From Variovorax sp. PAMC26660 (GTDB taxonomy: Bacteria > Pseudomonadota > Gammaproteobacteria > Burkholderiales > Burkholderiaceae_C): a stretch of 64,000 bases of DNA. Each line of letters begins with the position of its first letter. Positions within the stretch are counted from its first letter, which is position 1. Below are positions 26,984-35,754 of this stretch, one piece after another. The notes beneath the pieces were generated by a model. That model was given only the letters and a program-made list of their open reading frames with translations. It was not told the DNA's origin and searched no databases. The stretch lies in assembly GCF_014302995.1 (NCBI RefSeq), contig NZ_CP060295.1:2781501-2845500 (forward strand), in the 5' to 3' direction. The translations under genes were made by a program, and so were the position numbers.

Positions 26984-28954
26984 ATGACCGAAATCCGCAA
27001 CGTCGCTGCCGACCTCGCGCGCTTCAAGCGCCGTGTGATCGTGATCGGCATGGTGGTGCTGTTCGCGTTCAGTTTGCTGTGCGCGCGGCTGGTCTACCTG
27101 CAGGTCACGCGGCATGAAGACCTGGCCGAGCAGGCCGAGAGCAATCGCACGGCCATCGTGCCGGTGGTGCCCAACCGGGGCCTGATCCTCGACCGCAACG
27201 GGATCATCCTGGCCTCGAACTACTCGGCCTACACGCTGGAGATCACGCCCTCGAAGGTGGGCGATGTCGAGGAAACCATCGACAGCCTGACGCAGGTGCT
27301 CGAAGTTTCGCCGCGCGACCGCCGCCGCTTCAAGCGCCTGCGCGAAGACTCGCGCAGCTTCGACTCCATTCCGATCCGCACCCGCCTGAGCGACGAAGAA
27401 GTGGCGCGCTTCGCGGCCCAGCGCTATCGCTTCCCGGGCGTGGAAATCAAGGCGCGCCTGTTCCGCAACTACCCGCAGGGCGAGCTGGCCTCCCACGTGC
27501 TCGGCTACATCGGCCGCATCAACCAGCGCGAGAAGACCGCGATGGAAGACTGGGACGAGGACGAGCAGGCCAACTACAAGGGCACCGACTACATCGGCAA
27601 GCTGGGCATCGAGCAGAGCTACGAGAAGACGCTGCACGGCCAGACCGGCGTCGAGCAGATGGAAACCTCGGCCGGCGGCCGTGCCGTGCGTCGCCTGGCG
27701 AGCCATCCGGCCACGCCCGGCAACACGGTGATGCTGTCGCTCGACATCAAGCTGCAGAAGCTGGTGGAAGACATGTTCGGCGAGCGGCGCGGCGCGGTGG
27801 TGGTCATCGACCCCAAGACAGGCGAAGTGCTGGCCTTCGTGAGCAAGCCCACCTTCGACCCGAACCTGTTCGTCGAAGGCATCGACACCGAGAGCTGGGC
27901 GGCGCTGACCGAATCGCTCGACAAGCCGCTGCTGAACCGCGCGCTGCGCGGCACCTACCCACCCGGCTCCACCTACAAGCCCTTCATGGCGCTGGCAGCG
28001 CTGCAGACCGGCAAGCGCGGCCCCAGCGTGGTGGTGAACGACCCCGGCTACTTCAACTTCGGCGGCCACCGCTTCGGCAGCCCCGAAGGCAACCTGGGCG
28101 GCGTCGACATGCGCCGCGCGATCCAGTTGTCGAGCAACATCTATTTCTATTCGCTGGCCAACGAGATGGGCGTGGACATGATCCACGACGCCATGAAGCC
28201 GCTGGGCTTCGGCCAGATCACCGGCATCGACCTGGGCGGCGAAGTGCGCGGCGTGCTGCCGAGCACCGAGTGGAAGCGCAACGCCTACAAGCGGCCCGAG
28301 GCCAAGAAGTGGTACGCGGGCGAAACCATCTCGCTGGGCATCGGGCAGGGCTACAACGCCTTCACGATGCTGCAACTGGCACAGGCCACGGCCATCGTGG
28401 CGGACGGTGGCATCAAGCACAAGCCGCACCTTGTGCTGGCCACGCGCGACACGGTCAGCGGGCAGGTGGTGCCGCTGCCGCAGCCGCTGGCGGAAAACCT
28501 CGGCTACACGCCGGCTGCCATCTCGGTGATTCGCGAAGGCCTGACCAGCGTGGTCACCAGCGGCACGGCGCGTGGCGTGTTCGCGGGTGCGCTCTACCAG
28601 GCCGCCGGCAAGACCGGCACGGCGCAGGCCGTGACGCAAGCGCAGAACACCAAGTACAACGCACGGGCGCTCGAAGAACATCAGCGCGATCACGCGCTTT
28701 TCATGGGCTTCGCGCCGGTCAACGACCCGAAGATCGCCGTGGCGGTGATCGTCGAGAACGCAGGCTGGGGTGCGGGTGCCGCAGCCCCTATCGCGCGCCG
28801 CGTGTTCGACTACTGGCTGGCGAACCAGTACCCGAGCGAGGCCGACCTGGCGGCCATGAAGATCGGCAAGGCGACCGCGCCGATCGGCAAGCCGCGCGTG
28901 GCGAGCGAAGTGGCGTGGCCGGCGGCTGCGAGCACGGTGGCGCCGGCGCCCTGA
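26984..28954 (+). CDS. mrdA: Penicillin-binding protein 2 (elongation transpeptidase)
   Basis: This 656-residue class B PBP has an N-terminal membrane anchor (RVIVIGMVVLFAFSLLCARLVYLQV), a dimerisation/pedestal domain, and transpeptidase motifs SxxK (PPGSTYKPFMAL), SxN (QLSSNIYFYSLA) and KTG (AAGKTGTAQAV). It cross-links peptidoglycan during cell elongation. An Ala/Pro-rich C-terminal tail follows the domain. In many relatives rodA comes next; here the neighbour is the convergent fahA, so rodA must be elsewhere. Confidence 0.96.
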   Translation: MTEIRNVAADLARFKRRVIVIGMVVLFAFSLLCARLVYLQVTRHEDLAEQAESNRTAIVPVVPNRGLILDRNGIILASNYSAYTLEITPSKVGDVEETIDSLTQVLEVSPRDRRRFKRLREDSRSFDSIPIRTRLSDEEVARFAAQRYRFPGVEIKARLFRNYPQGELASHVLGYIGRINQREKTAMEDWDEDEQANYKGTDYIGKLGIEQSYEKTLHGQTGVEQMETSAGGRAVRRLASHPATPGNTVMLSLDIKLQKLVEDMFGERRGAVVVIDPKTGEVLAFVSKPTFDPNLFVEGIDTESWAALTESLDKPLLNRALRGTYPPGSTYKPFMALAALQTGKRGPSVVVNDPGYFNFGGHRFGSPEGNLGGVDMRRAIQLSSNIYFYSLANEMGVDMIHDAMKPLGFGQITGIDLGGEVRGVLPSTEWKRNAYKRPEAKKWYAGETISLGIGQGYNAFTMLQLAQATAIVADGGIKHKPHLVLATRDTVSGQVVPLPQPLAENLGYTPAAISVIREGLTSVVTSGTARGVFAGALYQAAGKTGTAQAVTQAQNTKYNARALEEHQRDHALFMGFAPVNDPKIAVAVIVENAGWGAGAAAPIARRVFDYWLANQYPSEADLAAMKIGKATAPIGKPRVASEVAWPAAASTVAPAP

Positions 28955-28974
28955 TCCTCGCTTCTCGTGTTGTT

Positions 28975-28995
28975 CCCTCTCCCTCTGGGAGAGGG
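28975..28995. terminator. Hairpin between convergent mrdA and fahA
   Basis: A perfect 9-bp stem CCCTCTCCC-TCT-GGGAGAGGG lies 20 bp after the mrdA stop. It has no clear T-run, but it fits a shared transcript end of two convergent genes. Its sequence resembles one half of repeat family A, so it may be a decayed half-copy. Confidence 0.55.
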
Positions 28996-29012
28996 AGGAA
29001 TACCAAGGGGCC

Positions 29013-30278
29013 TTAAACCACCGTACCGGCGACTTCACCCAGGCCGATGCGAACAGCCCCCGCGCGCTCGCAGTAGCCGCGCATGATCAGCGTGTCACCG
29101 TCTTCCAGAAACGTCCGCTTCTCGCCGTTCGGCAGCGTGATCGCCTGCTTGCCACCCAGCGTGAGTTCCATCAGCGAACCGGCTTCATCGGGCTTGGGCC
29201 CCGACAGCGTGCCCGAGCCCAGCAGGTCGCCTGGCTGCAGGTTGCAGCCGTTCACCGTGTGGTGCGTGATGAGCTGCGCGGCAGTCCAGTAGGCGGCTTC
29301 GGTGGTGTTGCCGCGCGTCAGGCGCGCGGGCGCTTCGCCGGCCGCGCGCATCTTCGCGGTCAGCAGCAGCACTTCGAGCGTGATGTCGAGCGCGCCGCCC
29401 TCGCGGTTCGATGCCGAGTCGAGGTACGGCAGCGGTTGCGGATCTTCCGCAGGCCGCTCGAACTTCGCGCGGAACGGGGCCAGCGCTTCCATCGTCACGA
29501 TCCACGGCGACAGCGTGCTGGCGAAGTTCTTCGCCAAGAAGGGGCCGAGCGGCTGGTATTCCCAGGCCTGCAGATCGCGCGCCGACCAGTCGTTGAGCAG
29601 CGTCACGCCGAACAGGTGGTCTTCGGCCTCGCCGATGGCGATGGGCTCGCCCAGCGCATTGCCCTGGCCGACCAGGAAGCCCAGCTCCAGTTCGTAGTCG
29701 AGGCGCTTGGAAGGACCGAAGCTAGGCGCGACCGCATCGGGCGCCTTGGTCTGGCCCTGCGGGCGCTTGAAGGTCTGGCCGCTCACGCCGATGGACGAGG
29801 CGCGGCCGTGGTAGCCGATGGGCACCCACTTGTAGTTGGGCATCAGCGGCTGGTCGGGGCGGAACAGCTTGCCGATGGTGGTCGCGTGGTGAATGCCGGT
29901 GTAGAAGTCGGTGTAGTCGCCGATGCGGCAAGGCACGGTCATCTCGGCCTTGGCCTGCGCCAGCAGCGCCTTCGACCATGCGGCCTGCTTGTCGCTGCCT
30001 TCGGCAAGACCCGCGGAGATCGCGGCGCGCAGCGCCTGGCGGTCTTTCACCGAGGCGCTCATCAGCGCGTTCATGTCGTCGGTGTCAATCAGGCCTGCAG
30101 CCTTCAGGTCCAGCACCTGGTCGCCGATGGCCACGCCGACGCGAAAGCCTTCGCTGCTGCCGGCGGTGCGGAAGCGGCCGAAGGGCAGGTTCTGGATCGG
30201 GAAGTCGGTGCCGGCTTCATTGGCCGAGGCGACCCAGCTGCGCAGCTTCGGGTCATGGGTGGCGTTGAGTGCGGTCAT
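29013..30278 (-). CDS. fahA: Fumarylacetoacetase
   Basis: This 421-residue enzyme hydrolyses fumarylacetoacetate to fumarate and acetoacetate, the last step of tyrosine/homogentisate degradation. Conserved blocks are CRIGDYTDFYTGIHHATTIGKLFRP (metal-binding Asp), DYELELGFLVG (Glu ligands), GVTLLNDWSARDLQAWEYQPLGPFLAKNFA and GDLLGSGTLSGP. Length matches bacterial and eukaryotic FAH. It is the last gene of the run hmgA - Bug - fahA, 22 bp after the Bug gene. No maleylacetoacetate isomerase gene is present in the window. Confidence 0.95.
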   Translation of the reverse strand: MTALNATHDPKLRSWVASANEAGTDFPIQNLPFGRFRTAGSSEGFRVGVAIGDQVLDLKAAGLIDTDDMNALMSASVKDRQALRAAISAGLAEGSDKQAAWSKALLAQAKAEMTVPCRIGDYTDFYTGIHHATTIGKLFRPDQPLMPNYKWVPIGYHGRASSIGVSGQTFKRPQGQTKAPDAVAPSFGPSKRLDYELELGFLVGQGNALGEPIAIGEAEDHLFGVTLLNDWSARDLQAWEYQPLGPFLAKNFASTLSPWIVTMEALAPFRAKFERPAEDPQPLPYLDSASNREGGALDITLEVLLLTAKMRAAGEAPARLTRGNTTEAAYWTAAQLITHHTVNGCNLQPGDLLGSGTLSGPKPDEAGSLMELTLGGKQAITLPNGEKRTFLEDGDTLIMRGYCERAGAVRIGLGEVAGTVV

Positions 30279-30300
30279 GTCTGTCTTTCTGTGAATCTGT

Positions 30301-31281
30301 TCAGTCGGCGCTCATGCCGGCTTTCTTGGCGACTTCGCCCAGGCGCTTGTATTCGGTCTCGGTCAGCGTCGTCAGCTCCTGCGCCGTCGAGCCGCGCGGC
30401 GAGAAGCCCGCTTGCTGCAGCTTGGCCTTCACGTCGGGCATTGCCAGCGCTTCGACGAAGGCTTCGTTCAGGGCCTTCACGATCGGCGCCGGCAGCTTCG
30501 CGGGTCCGTACACGCCGAACCACGGGTCGAGCGCATAGCCCTTGAGCCCGGCTTCGGCCATCGTCGGCACATCGGGCAATGAAGGCGAGCGCTTGGGGCC
30601 CGCCACCGCCAGCGCGCGCAGCTTGCCGGACTGGATGTGCGGCAATGACGCCGGCAGGTTGTCGAACATCGCGCCGATGTTGTTGCCCAGCATGTCGGTG
30701 ATGGCCGGGCCGCTGCCCTTGTAGGCCACGTGCACGAGGTCGGTGCCCGTCATCTGCGCGAACATCACGCCGGCCAGGTTCATCGAGGTGCCGGCGCCCG
30801 CGGTGGCGTAGGGCAGGCCGGGGTTCTTCTTCGCGGCTGCGATCAGGTCGGCCACCGATTTCACCGGCGAGGCGGCCGGCACTTCGAGCACGATGGTCGA
30901 GGTGCCCAGCAGGCTGATGGCGGTGAAGTCCTTGCGTGGGTCGAAGGCCATCGACTTGTAGATGTGCGGGTTCAGCGCATTGGTCGAGATGGCGCCGAAG
31001 CCGATGGTGTAGCCATCGGGCGCGGCCTTGGCCACGGCGTCCATGCCGATGTTGCCGCCCGCGCCGCCGCGGTTGTCGATCAGCACCGGCTGGCCCAGCT
31101 TCTCCGAGACCTTCTGGCCCACGGTGCGCGCCACCAGGTCGGTGGTGCCGCCGGGGCTGTAGGGCACGACGAAGCGGATGGGCTTGGACGGGTAGTCGGC
31201 AGCCTGTGCGAAGAAGGGCACTGCGAGCAGGGCGACGGCCGCGGCGCGGCGCGTGATGACGAAAGCGGTTTTCTTGTTCAT
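30301..31281 (-). CDS. Bug/TctC-family substrate-binding protein within the homogentisate operon
   Basis: This 326-residue periplasmic solute-binding protein has a signal peptide ([19 protein letters not shown]) and the Bug signature [28 protein letters not shown], then [27 protein letters not shown]. It overlaps hmgA by 4 bp (ATGA), so it is translationally coupled to homogentisate dioxygenase. No TctAB membrane genes are nearby. The coupling suggests an aromatic acid ligand such as a hydroxyphenylacetate (inference). Confidence 0.88.
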   Translation of the reverse strand: MNKKTAFVITRRAAAVALLAVPFFAQAADYPSKPIRFVVPYSPGGTTDLVARTVGQKVSEKLGQPVLIDNRGGAGGNIGMDAVAKAAPDGYTIGFGAISTNALNPHIYKSMAFDPRKDFTAISLLGTSTIVLEVPAASPVKSVADLIAAAKKNPGLPYATAGAGTSMNLAGVMFAQMTGTDLVHVAYKGSGPAITDMLGNNIGAMFDNLPASLPHIQSGKLRALAVAGPKRSPSLPDVPTMAEAGLKGYALDPWFGVYGPAKLPAPIVKALNEAFVEALAMPDVKAKLQQAGFSPRGSTAQELTTLTETEYKRLGEVAKKAGMSAD

Positions 31282-32588
31282 GCTTTGAATTGGTCTTTCA
31301 GGCCGGCCCAGCAGTCGGCGTAGTCGGTGTCGAGCGCAGGGCTTTGGAGGGCGAAGTGGGTGGGAATGAATCGGTAGCGGCTCTCGAACATGAAGGCCAG
31401 TGTGTTGTCCAGCTTGTGCGGCTTGAGGTCGGCGTGCGTGGCCTTGTCGAAGGCCTCTTCGTCGGGGCCGTGCGGCACCATGCAGTTGTGCAGGCTCGCG
31501 CCACCGGGCTTGAAGCCGCCCGGCTTGGCGTCGTATTCGCCCAGCACCAGGCCCATGAACTCGCTCATGAGGTTGCGGTGGAACCATGGCGGACGGAAGG
31601 TGTTTTCCATCACCATCCAGCGCGGCGGGAAGATCACGAAGTCGCAGTTGGCGGTGCCGGGCGTGTCGCTGGGCGAGGTCAGCACGGTGAAGATCGACGG
31701 ATCGGGATGGTCGAAGCTGATCGAGCCGATGGCCATGAAATGCGCGGTGTCGTATTTCAGCGGTGCGAGGTTGCCGTGCCAGGCGACCACGTTGAAGGGC
31801 GACTGCCTGGCCGGTGCCTTCCAGAAGCGGCCGGCGAATTTCTTGACCAGTTCGTAGGCGCCTTCCTCTGTCTCGAACGCCGCCACGGGCGCCTGGAAGT
31901 CGCGTGCGTTGGCCAGGCCGTTCGAGCCGATCGGGCCCAGCTCGGGCAGGCGGAAATGCGCGCCGTAGTTCTCGCAGACATAGCCGCGCGAGAGGCCATC
32001 GGGCAGCGCGACCTTGAAGGCCATGCCGCGCGGCAGCAGCGCGATTTCGCCGGGCTTGACATCGAGCACGCCGAGTTCGGTCGTGATGACGAGGCGGCCC
32101 TGCTGCGGCACCACCAGCATCTCACCGTCGGCGTTGACGAAGGCGCGGCGCTCCATCGAGCGGCCGGCCAGGTACATCAGCGAACCGATGCCGACCTGCG
32201 ACTCGGCGTCGCCGTTGGCCGCGATCGTGTACATGCCGTCGATGAAGTCGGCCCCGGCGGCGCCGTCCAGCGGCTGCGGATGCCAGCGCAGCGGCTCGGG
32301 CGGCAGCGCGATCTCGCGGTCGGCGCCGGTGGTCCAGTGCGGCTGCGCATAGGGTTGGTAGCGGCCCGACACCACCGAGGGCTGGCGGCGGTACAGCCAG
32401 GTGCGGCGGTTCTCGTGGCGCGGCGCGGTGAAGGCCGTGCCCGAGATCAGCTCGGTGTACAGGTCGAACGGCCCGCGCTGCGGGTTGTTGCGGCCCTGGG
32501 GCAGGGCACCGGCCACGGCCTCGGAGGCGTATTCGTTGCCGAAGCCGCTCTGGTAGCGCCGCTCTGTGGCGGGGGAGGGTTGGGTCAT
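31278..32588 (-). CDS. hmgA: Homogentisate 1,2-dioxygenase
   Basis: This 436-residue Fe(II) ring-cleavage enzyme converts homogentisate to maleylacetoacetate. Visible blocks are the start [42 protein letters not shown], the iron-ligand region [20 protein letters not shown] and [16 protein letters not shown]. Length is normal. It starts 51 bp downstream of the small MhaB-like gene and overlaps the Bug gene. Loss of this enzyme typically gives brown pyomelanin-type pigment. Confidence 0.96.
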   Translation of the reverse strand: MTQPSPATERRYQSGFGNEYASEAVAGALPQGRNNPQRGPFDLYTELISGTAFTAPRHENRRTWLYRRQPSVVSGRYQPYAQPHWTTGADREIALPPEPLRWHPQPLDGAAGADFIDGMYTIAANGDAESQVGIGSLMYLAGRSMERRAFVNADGEMLVVPQQGRLVITTELGVLDVKPGEIALLPRGMAFKVALPDGLSRGYVCENYGAHFRLPELGPIGSNGLANARDFQAPVAAFETEEGAYELVKKFAGRFWKAPARQSPFNVVAWHGNLAPLKYDTAHFMAIGSISFDHPDPSIFTVLTSPSDTPGTANCDFVIFPPRWMVMENTFRPPWFHRNLMSEFMGLVLGEYDAKPGGFKPGGASLHNCMVPHGPDEEAFDKATHADLKPHKLDNTLAFMFESRYRFIPTHFALQSPALDTDYADCWAGLKDQFKA

Positions 32589-32639
32589 GGTGTTTCTCTT
32601 TCGAAAATCGCGATGAGGTTGGAGTGCGTGCGTGTCGGA

Positions 32640-32849
32640 TCAGCTGGCGCGCGCGGCGTCGAACGCTTCGCGCAGCACGGCGAGCGAGCCGACGTGGTTG
32701 GCCAGCACGAGCACGAGCCGTGCGTTGAAGGCGTGGCTTTCTTCGGTGGAAAGCCCCTGGTGCGCCTCGATCAGCGCCTCGTAGAAATCGTCGGGCGCGT
32801 CGAGGTTCGGCGTGGTGATCAGTGCCTGCTGTTGTTGCATCGCGTTCAT
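32640..32849 (-). CDS. Small coupling-protein-like DUF2783 protein (MhaB-like)
   Basis: This 69-residue acidic protein (ITTPNLDAPDDFYEALIEAHQGLSTEESHAFNARLVLVLANHVG, then SLAVLREAFDAAR) matches the DUF2783 pattern. Its start overlaps the stop of the flavoprotein hydroxylase by 4 bp. In Pseudomonas putida U, 3-hydroxyphenylacetate 6-hydroxylase consists of a flavoprotein (MhaA) plus a very small coupling protein (MhaB), and its product is homogentisate. The same size pairing next to hmgA makes that role likely here, though it is inferred from context and size, not alignment. Confidence 0.7.
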   Translation of the reverse strand: MNAMQQQQALITTPNLDAPDDFYEALIEAHQGLSTEESHAFNARLVLVLANHVGSLAVLREAFDAARAS

Positions 32850-34483
32850 GCCTTTGCCAGTGCGCGGTGGGTCGCCGCGCGGATGTGGTCCGCCGTGGGC
32901 TGCCGCCAGCGCGCGCACACGTGCTGGTCGGGTCGCAGGAGGTAGACAGTACCGGGTTGTGCGTCGTAGCGCTGCGCCGCGAGTTCGCCGGCGGGCGTGG
33001 TGGCCTGCACCTGCACGATGTGCAGCGCAACGTCGCTGGCCTTCAGCGCCTGGAGGCTGCGCGCGGCCGCGTCGCCGGTGCCGAACACCAGAGCCGTGAA
33101 CTGCGCGACATGGCATTCGCGCAGCAGCCAGCCGGTGCTGCCGTCGGCGCGCACCACGGGTGCGTCGGCCGCCGCGGCGCCGGGCACCATCGCGCCCGCG
33201 AAGGCTTCGGCATCCGGCGTGTTGAGCGGCGAATCGCGCAGCACCGTGGCCACCGAGAGCCGTCCGCTGTTGACCAGCGTGCGTGCGAAGGCGTGGCGGC
33301 GGGTCAGCTCCAGCACCGCGTCGCGAAAGAGCCGGCTCACGTCGCTCTTGGGCGTGATGAAGTCGGTGGCGCGCGTCGAGTTGCGGATGTTCTCGTCGGC
33401 CGCGAACTCGCGCTCGCTGGCGTAGCTGTCGAGCAGCGCATCGGGTGCGGCGCCCTGCACCACGGCCGCGAGCTTCCAGGCGAGGTTGTCCGCGTCCTGC
33501 ACGCCCGAGTTGGCGCCGCGCGCGCCGAAGGGCGACACGCCGTGCGCCGAGTCGCCCGCGAACAGCACGCGACCATGGCGGAAGTGCGCCATGCGCTGGC
33601 AGGCGAAGGTGTAGACGCTGGCCCAGCCGATCTGGAACTGCACGCCCTCGAAACCGATGCTGTCGAGCAGCGCGCGCACGCGCGGCGTGATGTTCTCGGG
33701 CTTGCGCTCTTCCACCGGGTCGGCGTCCCAGCCGAGCTGGAAGTCCACGCGCCACATGCCGTCGGCCTGCTTGTGCAGCAGCACGCTCTGGCCGGGGTGG
33801 AACGAAGGGTCGAACCAGAAGCGGCGCTCGGTGGGGAGCTGCGCGTCCATGGTGATGTCGGCGATCAGGAAGCGGTCGCGGAAGGTGCGGCCCTTGGCTT
33901 CCTGGCCCAGCAACTGGCGCAGGTTGGAGCGCGAGCCGTCGCAGGCGGCGACGTAATCGGCGGCCAGTTGGTAGTTGCCGTCGGGCGTCTCGACCGTGAG
34001 CACGGCGCCGTCGCCCTGTTGTTCGATGCCGGTCACCTTGTGGTTCCAGCGCAGGTCGATCAGCGGCAGGGCGGCCACGCGTTCGACGAGGTAGCCCTCG
34101 ACGTAGTACTGCTGCAGGTTGATGAAGGCCGGGCGCTCGTGGCCGGGCTCTGGCAGCAGGTCGAAGCGGTAGACCTGCTCGTCATGGAAGAACACCTTGC
34201 CGACATTCCACGACACGCCCTTTTCGACCATGCGGTCGCCGCAGCCCAGGCGGTCGAACACTTCGAGCGTGCGCTTGGCGAAGCAGATCGCGCGCGATCC
34301 GCTGGACAGGGTGGTGTCGTTGTCGAGCAGCACCACCGGAACCTGGCGCAGCGCGAGGTCGATCGCGAGCGTGAGGCCGACGGGGCCGGCGCCCACGATC
34401 ACTACGGGGTGGTGGGCAGGGGTGGCCGCGTCCTGGTCGGCGTGGCGTTGGTAGTCGAAGCGCAGACTTTGATAGTCGATCAC
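32846..34483 (-). CDS. FAD-dependent hydroxylase, MhaA/MhpA-like (probable 3-hydroxyphenylacetate 6-hydroxylase)
   Basis: This 545-residue class A flavoprotein has VVIVGAGPVGLTLAIDLALRQVPVVLLD (FAD/ADP-binding), YVAACDGSRSNLRQLLG (DG motif) and RVLFAGDSAHGVSPFGARGANSGVQDADNLAWKL (second FAD motif). A thioredoxin-like C-terminal domain is typical of phenol and MhpA-type hydroxylases. I use GTG 34483 because GGAG lies 7 nt upstream; extending further would enter repeat A2. Context (MhaB-like partner, hmgA, fahA) points to 3-hydroxyphenylacetate hydroxylation to homogentisate. MhpA-type 3-hydroxyphenylpropionate hydroxylase is the alternative. Confidence 0.82.
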   Translation of the reverse strand: MIDYQSLRFDYQRHADQDAATPAHHPVVIVGAGPVGLTLAIDLALRQVPVVLLDNDTTLSSGSRAICFAKRTLEVFDRLGCGDRMVEKGVSWNVGKVFFHDEQVYRFDLLPEPGHERPAFINLQQYYVEGYLVERVAALPLIDLRWNHKVTGIEQQGDGAVLTVETPDGNYQLAADYVAACDGSRSNLRQLLGQEAKGRTFRDRFLIADITMDAQLPTERRFWFDPSFHPGQSVLLHKQADGMWRVDFQLGWDADPVEERKPENITPRVRALLDSIGFEGVQFQIGWASVYTFACQRMAHFRHGRVLFAGDSAHGVSPFGARGANSGVQDADNLAWKLAAVVQGAAPDALLDSYASEREFAADENIRNSTRATDFITPKSDVSRLFRDAVLELTRRHAFARTLVNSGRLSVATVLRDSPLNTPDAEAFAGAMVPGAAAADAPVVRADGSTGWLLRECHVAQFTALVFGTGDAAARSLQALKASDVALHIVQVQATTPAGELAAQRYDAQPGTVYLLRPDQHVCARWRQPTADHIRAATHRALAKA

Positions 34484-34514
34484 GTGTTGTCTCCGTGTCT
34501 TTTGTGTCTTTGTC

Positions 34515-34630
34515 TTGCTCCTTCCCCCTTTGGGGGAAGGTTGGGATGGGGGCAAGCAGCTGTCGATGCAGCGCGGCGTTCAAGGCCGTCAGCCCCCACC
34601 CCAACCCTCCCCCGGAAGGGGAGGGAGAAA
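34515..34630 (+). repeat. Intergenic repeat family A, copy A2
   Basis: It has the same hairpin-core-hairpin structure as copy A1 and the same strand (CCTTCCCCCTTTGGGGGAAGG left; CCCCCACCCC...CCCCCGGAAGGGGAGGGAGAAA right) with a different core sequence. It lies between two genes on the minus strand, the MBL-fold gene and the MhaA-like hydroxylase, and could insulate them from each other. Confidence 0.85.
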
Positions 34631-34636
34631 TACCGA

Positions 34637-35596
34637 TCAGCCTTCCAGCGCCTTCCACATATCGATGTCCCGCTGCGCCGTCCACACGCGCGGGTCCGCA
34701 TGGCCCGAGGCTTCGTCGTACGCACGGCTCACGTCGAAGGGCATGCAGTGGTCGAAGATCACCCACTGGCTGTACTTGGGCTTGAGCTTGGCGTAGGTGT
34801 CCTTGTAGACCGCGTTCAGGTCACGGCCGGCCTTCACGCCTTCCTGCACGCTGGCATACACGTCGGAGATGAAATTGCGCGTGCCGGTCAGGCCCTCGGC
34901 CACGGCTTCGGGCGTGGTCAGTGCGGCGCCGCGGCCCGGCACCAGTGCGGCCGGCTTGAGGGCCGCGATGTTGTCCAGCGTCTGCGGCCAGTCCTTGAAG
35001 TAGGCGTCGCCGGCGTACGGCGTGGCACCGAACTCGACCAGGTCGCCCGACAGCAGCGTGCGTTCCTGCGGCAGCCAGACGACGGTGTCGCCCTTGGTGT
35101 GGCCGCGGCCGAGCTGGATGAGCTGCACTTCGAGCTTGCCCAGCCACAGCGTCATCTTGCCGGTGAAGGTCATGGTGGGCCAGGTCAGGCCCGGGGGCAC
35201 GGTCTCGACGTTCTGGAACAGGCGCGGGAAGCGGCCGATTTCGCTGGCCTTGTCTTCTTCGCCGCGCTCGACGATCAGGTCGCGCGTGTCCTGGCTGGCC
35301 AGCACGTGTTCGGCGCCGTAGCCCGCCGCGCCCAGCACGCGCACCGCGTGGTAATGCGTGAGCACCACGTACTTGATGGGCTTGTCGGTCACTTCGCGGA
35401 TGCGGCGCACCACGTCGGCGGCCATGGCGGGCGTGGCCTGGGTGTCGGCCACCAGCACGCAGTCGTCGCCAATGATGATGCCGGTGTTCGGGTCGCCTTC
35501 GGCGGTGTACGCCCAGGCGTGTTCCGAGATCTGGCTGAAGGTGATCGTCTTCTCTTCCATGTCGGCCTGGCTGGCGAACTTCTTGGCTTGGCTCAT
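34637..35596 (-). CDS. MBL-fold hydrolase with half metal site, in homogentisate cluster
   Basis: This 319-residue metallo-beta-lactamase-fold protein has no signal peptide. The metal motif reads LTHYHAVRVLG (H81, H83), where the usual HxHxDH has lost Asp and His (V85, R86). Later ligands are H166 (GRGHTKGD) and D185 (LLSGDLVE), while the usual final PGHG histidine is R222 (LVPGRGAA). Site-1 ligands are therefore kept and site-2 ligands lost. It may hydrolyse an ester or lactone intermediate of aromatic catabolism, or be non-hydrolytic; its function is not known to me. It is divergent from the IclR regulator and upstream of the mhaA/hmgA genes. Confidence 0.83.
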   Translation of the reverse strand: MSQAKKFASQADMEEKTITFSQISEHAWAYTAEGDPNTGIIIGDDCVLVADTQATPAMAADVVRRIREVTDKPIKYVVLTHYHAVRVLGAAGYGAEHVLASQDTRDLIVERGEEDKASEIGRFPRLFQNVETVPPGLTWPTMTFTGKMTLWLGKLEVQLIQLGRGHTKGDTVVWLPQERTLLSGDLVEFGATPYAGDAYFKDWPQTLDNIAALKPAALVPGRGAALTTPEAVAEGLTGTRNFISDVYASVQEGVKAGRDLNAVYKDTYAKLKPKYSQWVIFDHCMPFDVSRAYDEASGHADPRVWTAQRDIDMWKALEG

Positions 35597-35641
35597 CGTG
35601 TGTCTCCGGTTTGTGGGTGGGGTATCTGGTTCGGCGAAAAG

Positions 35642-35677
35642 ATTCGTTTAGGGCGAACGAATTCGCGGATAACGAAT
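35642..35677. promoter_or_regulatory. Candidate IclR-type operator, two overlapping palindromes
   Basis: ATTCGTT (35642-35648) and AACGAAT (35656-35662) form a perfect 7-7-7 inverted repeat. A second pair, ATTCG (35661-35665) and CGAAT (35673-35677), overlaps it with nearly the same geometry. They lie in the 158-bp gap between the MBL-fold gene and the divergent IclR gene. A palindromic operator for an HmgR-like IclR repressor is the simplest reading. Confidence 0.6.
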
Positions 35678-35754
35678 TTCCGAAGTGTAAGCGGCGGATC
35701 AGTTCATGTCTAATCCCTTCTTCATGAACGAACAATCAGACGGCAAGGCGGGCC

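Noticed and set aside
34484..34555. N-terminal extension of the MhaA-like hydroxylase into repeat A2
   Set aside because: The extra residues are encoded by the repeat and the spacer. GTG 34483 has a proper GGAG ribosome site.
32822..35713. Very long open frame on the plus strand antisense to the MhaA-like hydroxylase and MBL-fold genes (963 codons)
   Set aside because: It runs opposite to two genes with clear FAD and MBL motifs, has low-complexity His/Arg/Val-rich composition and no recognisable domain. It is a shadow produced by high-GC codon usage.
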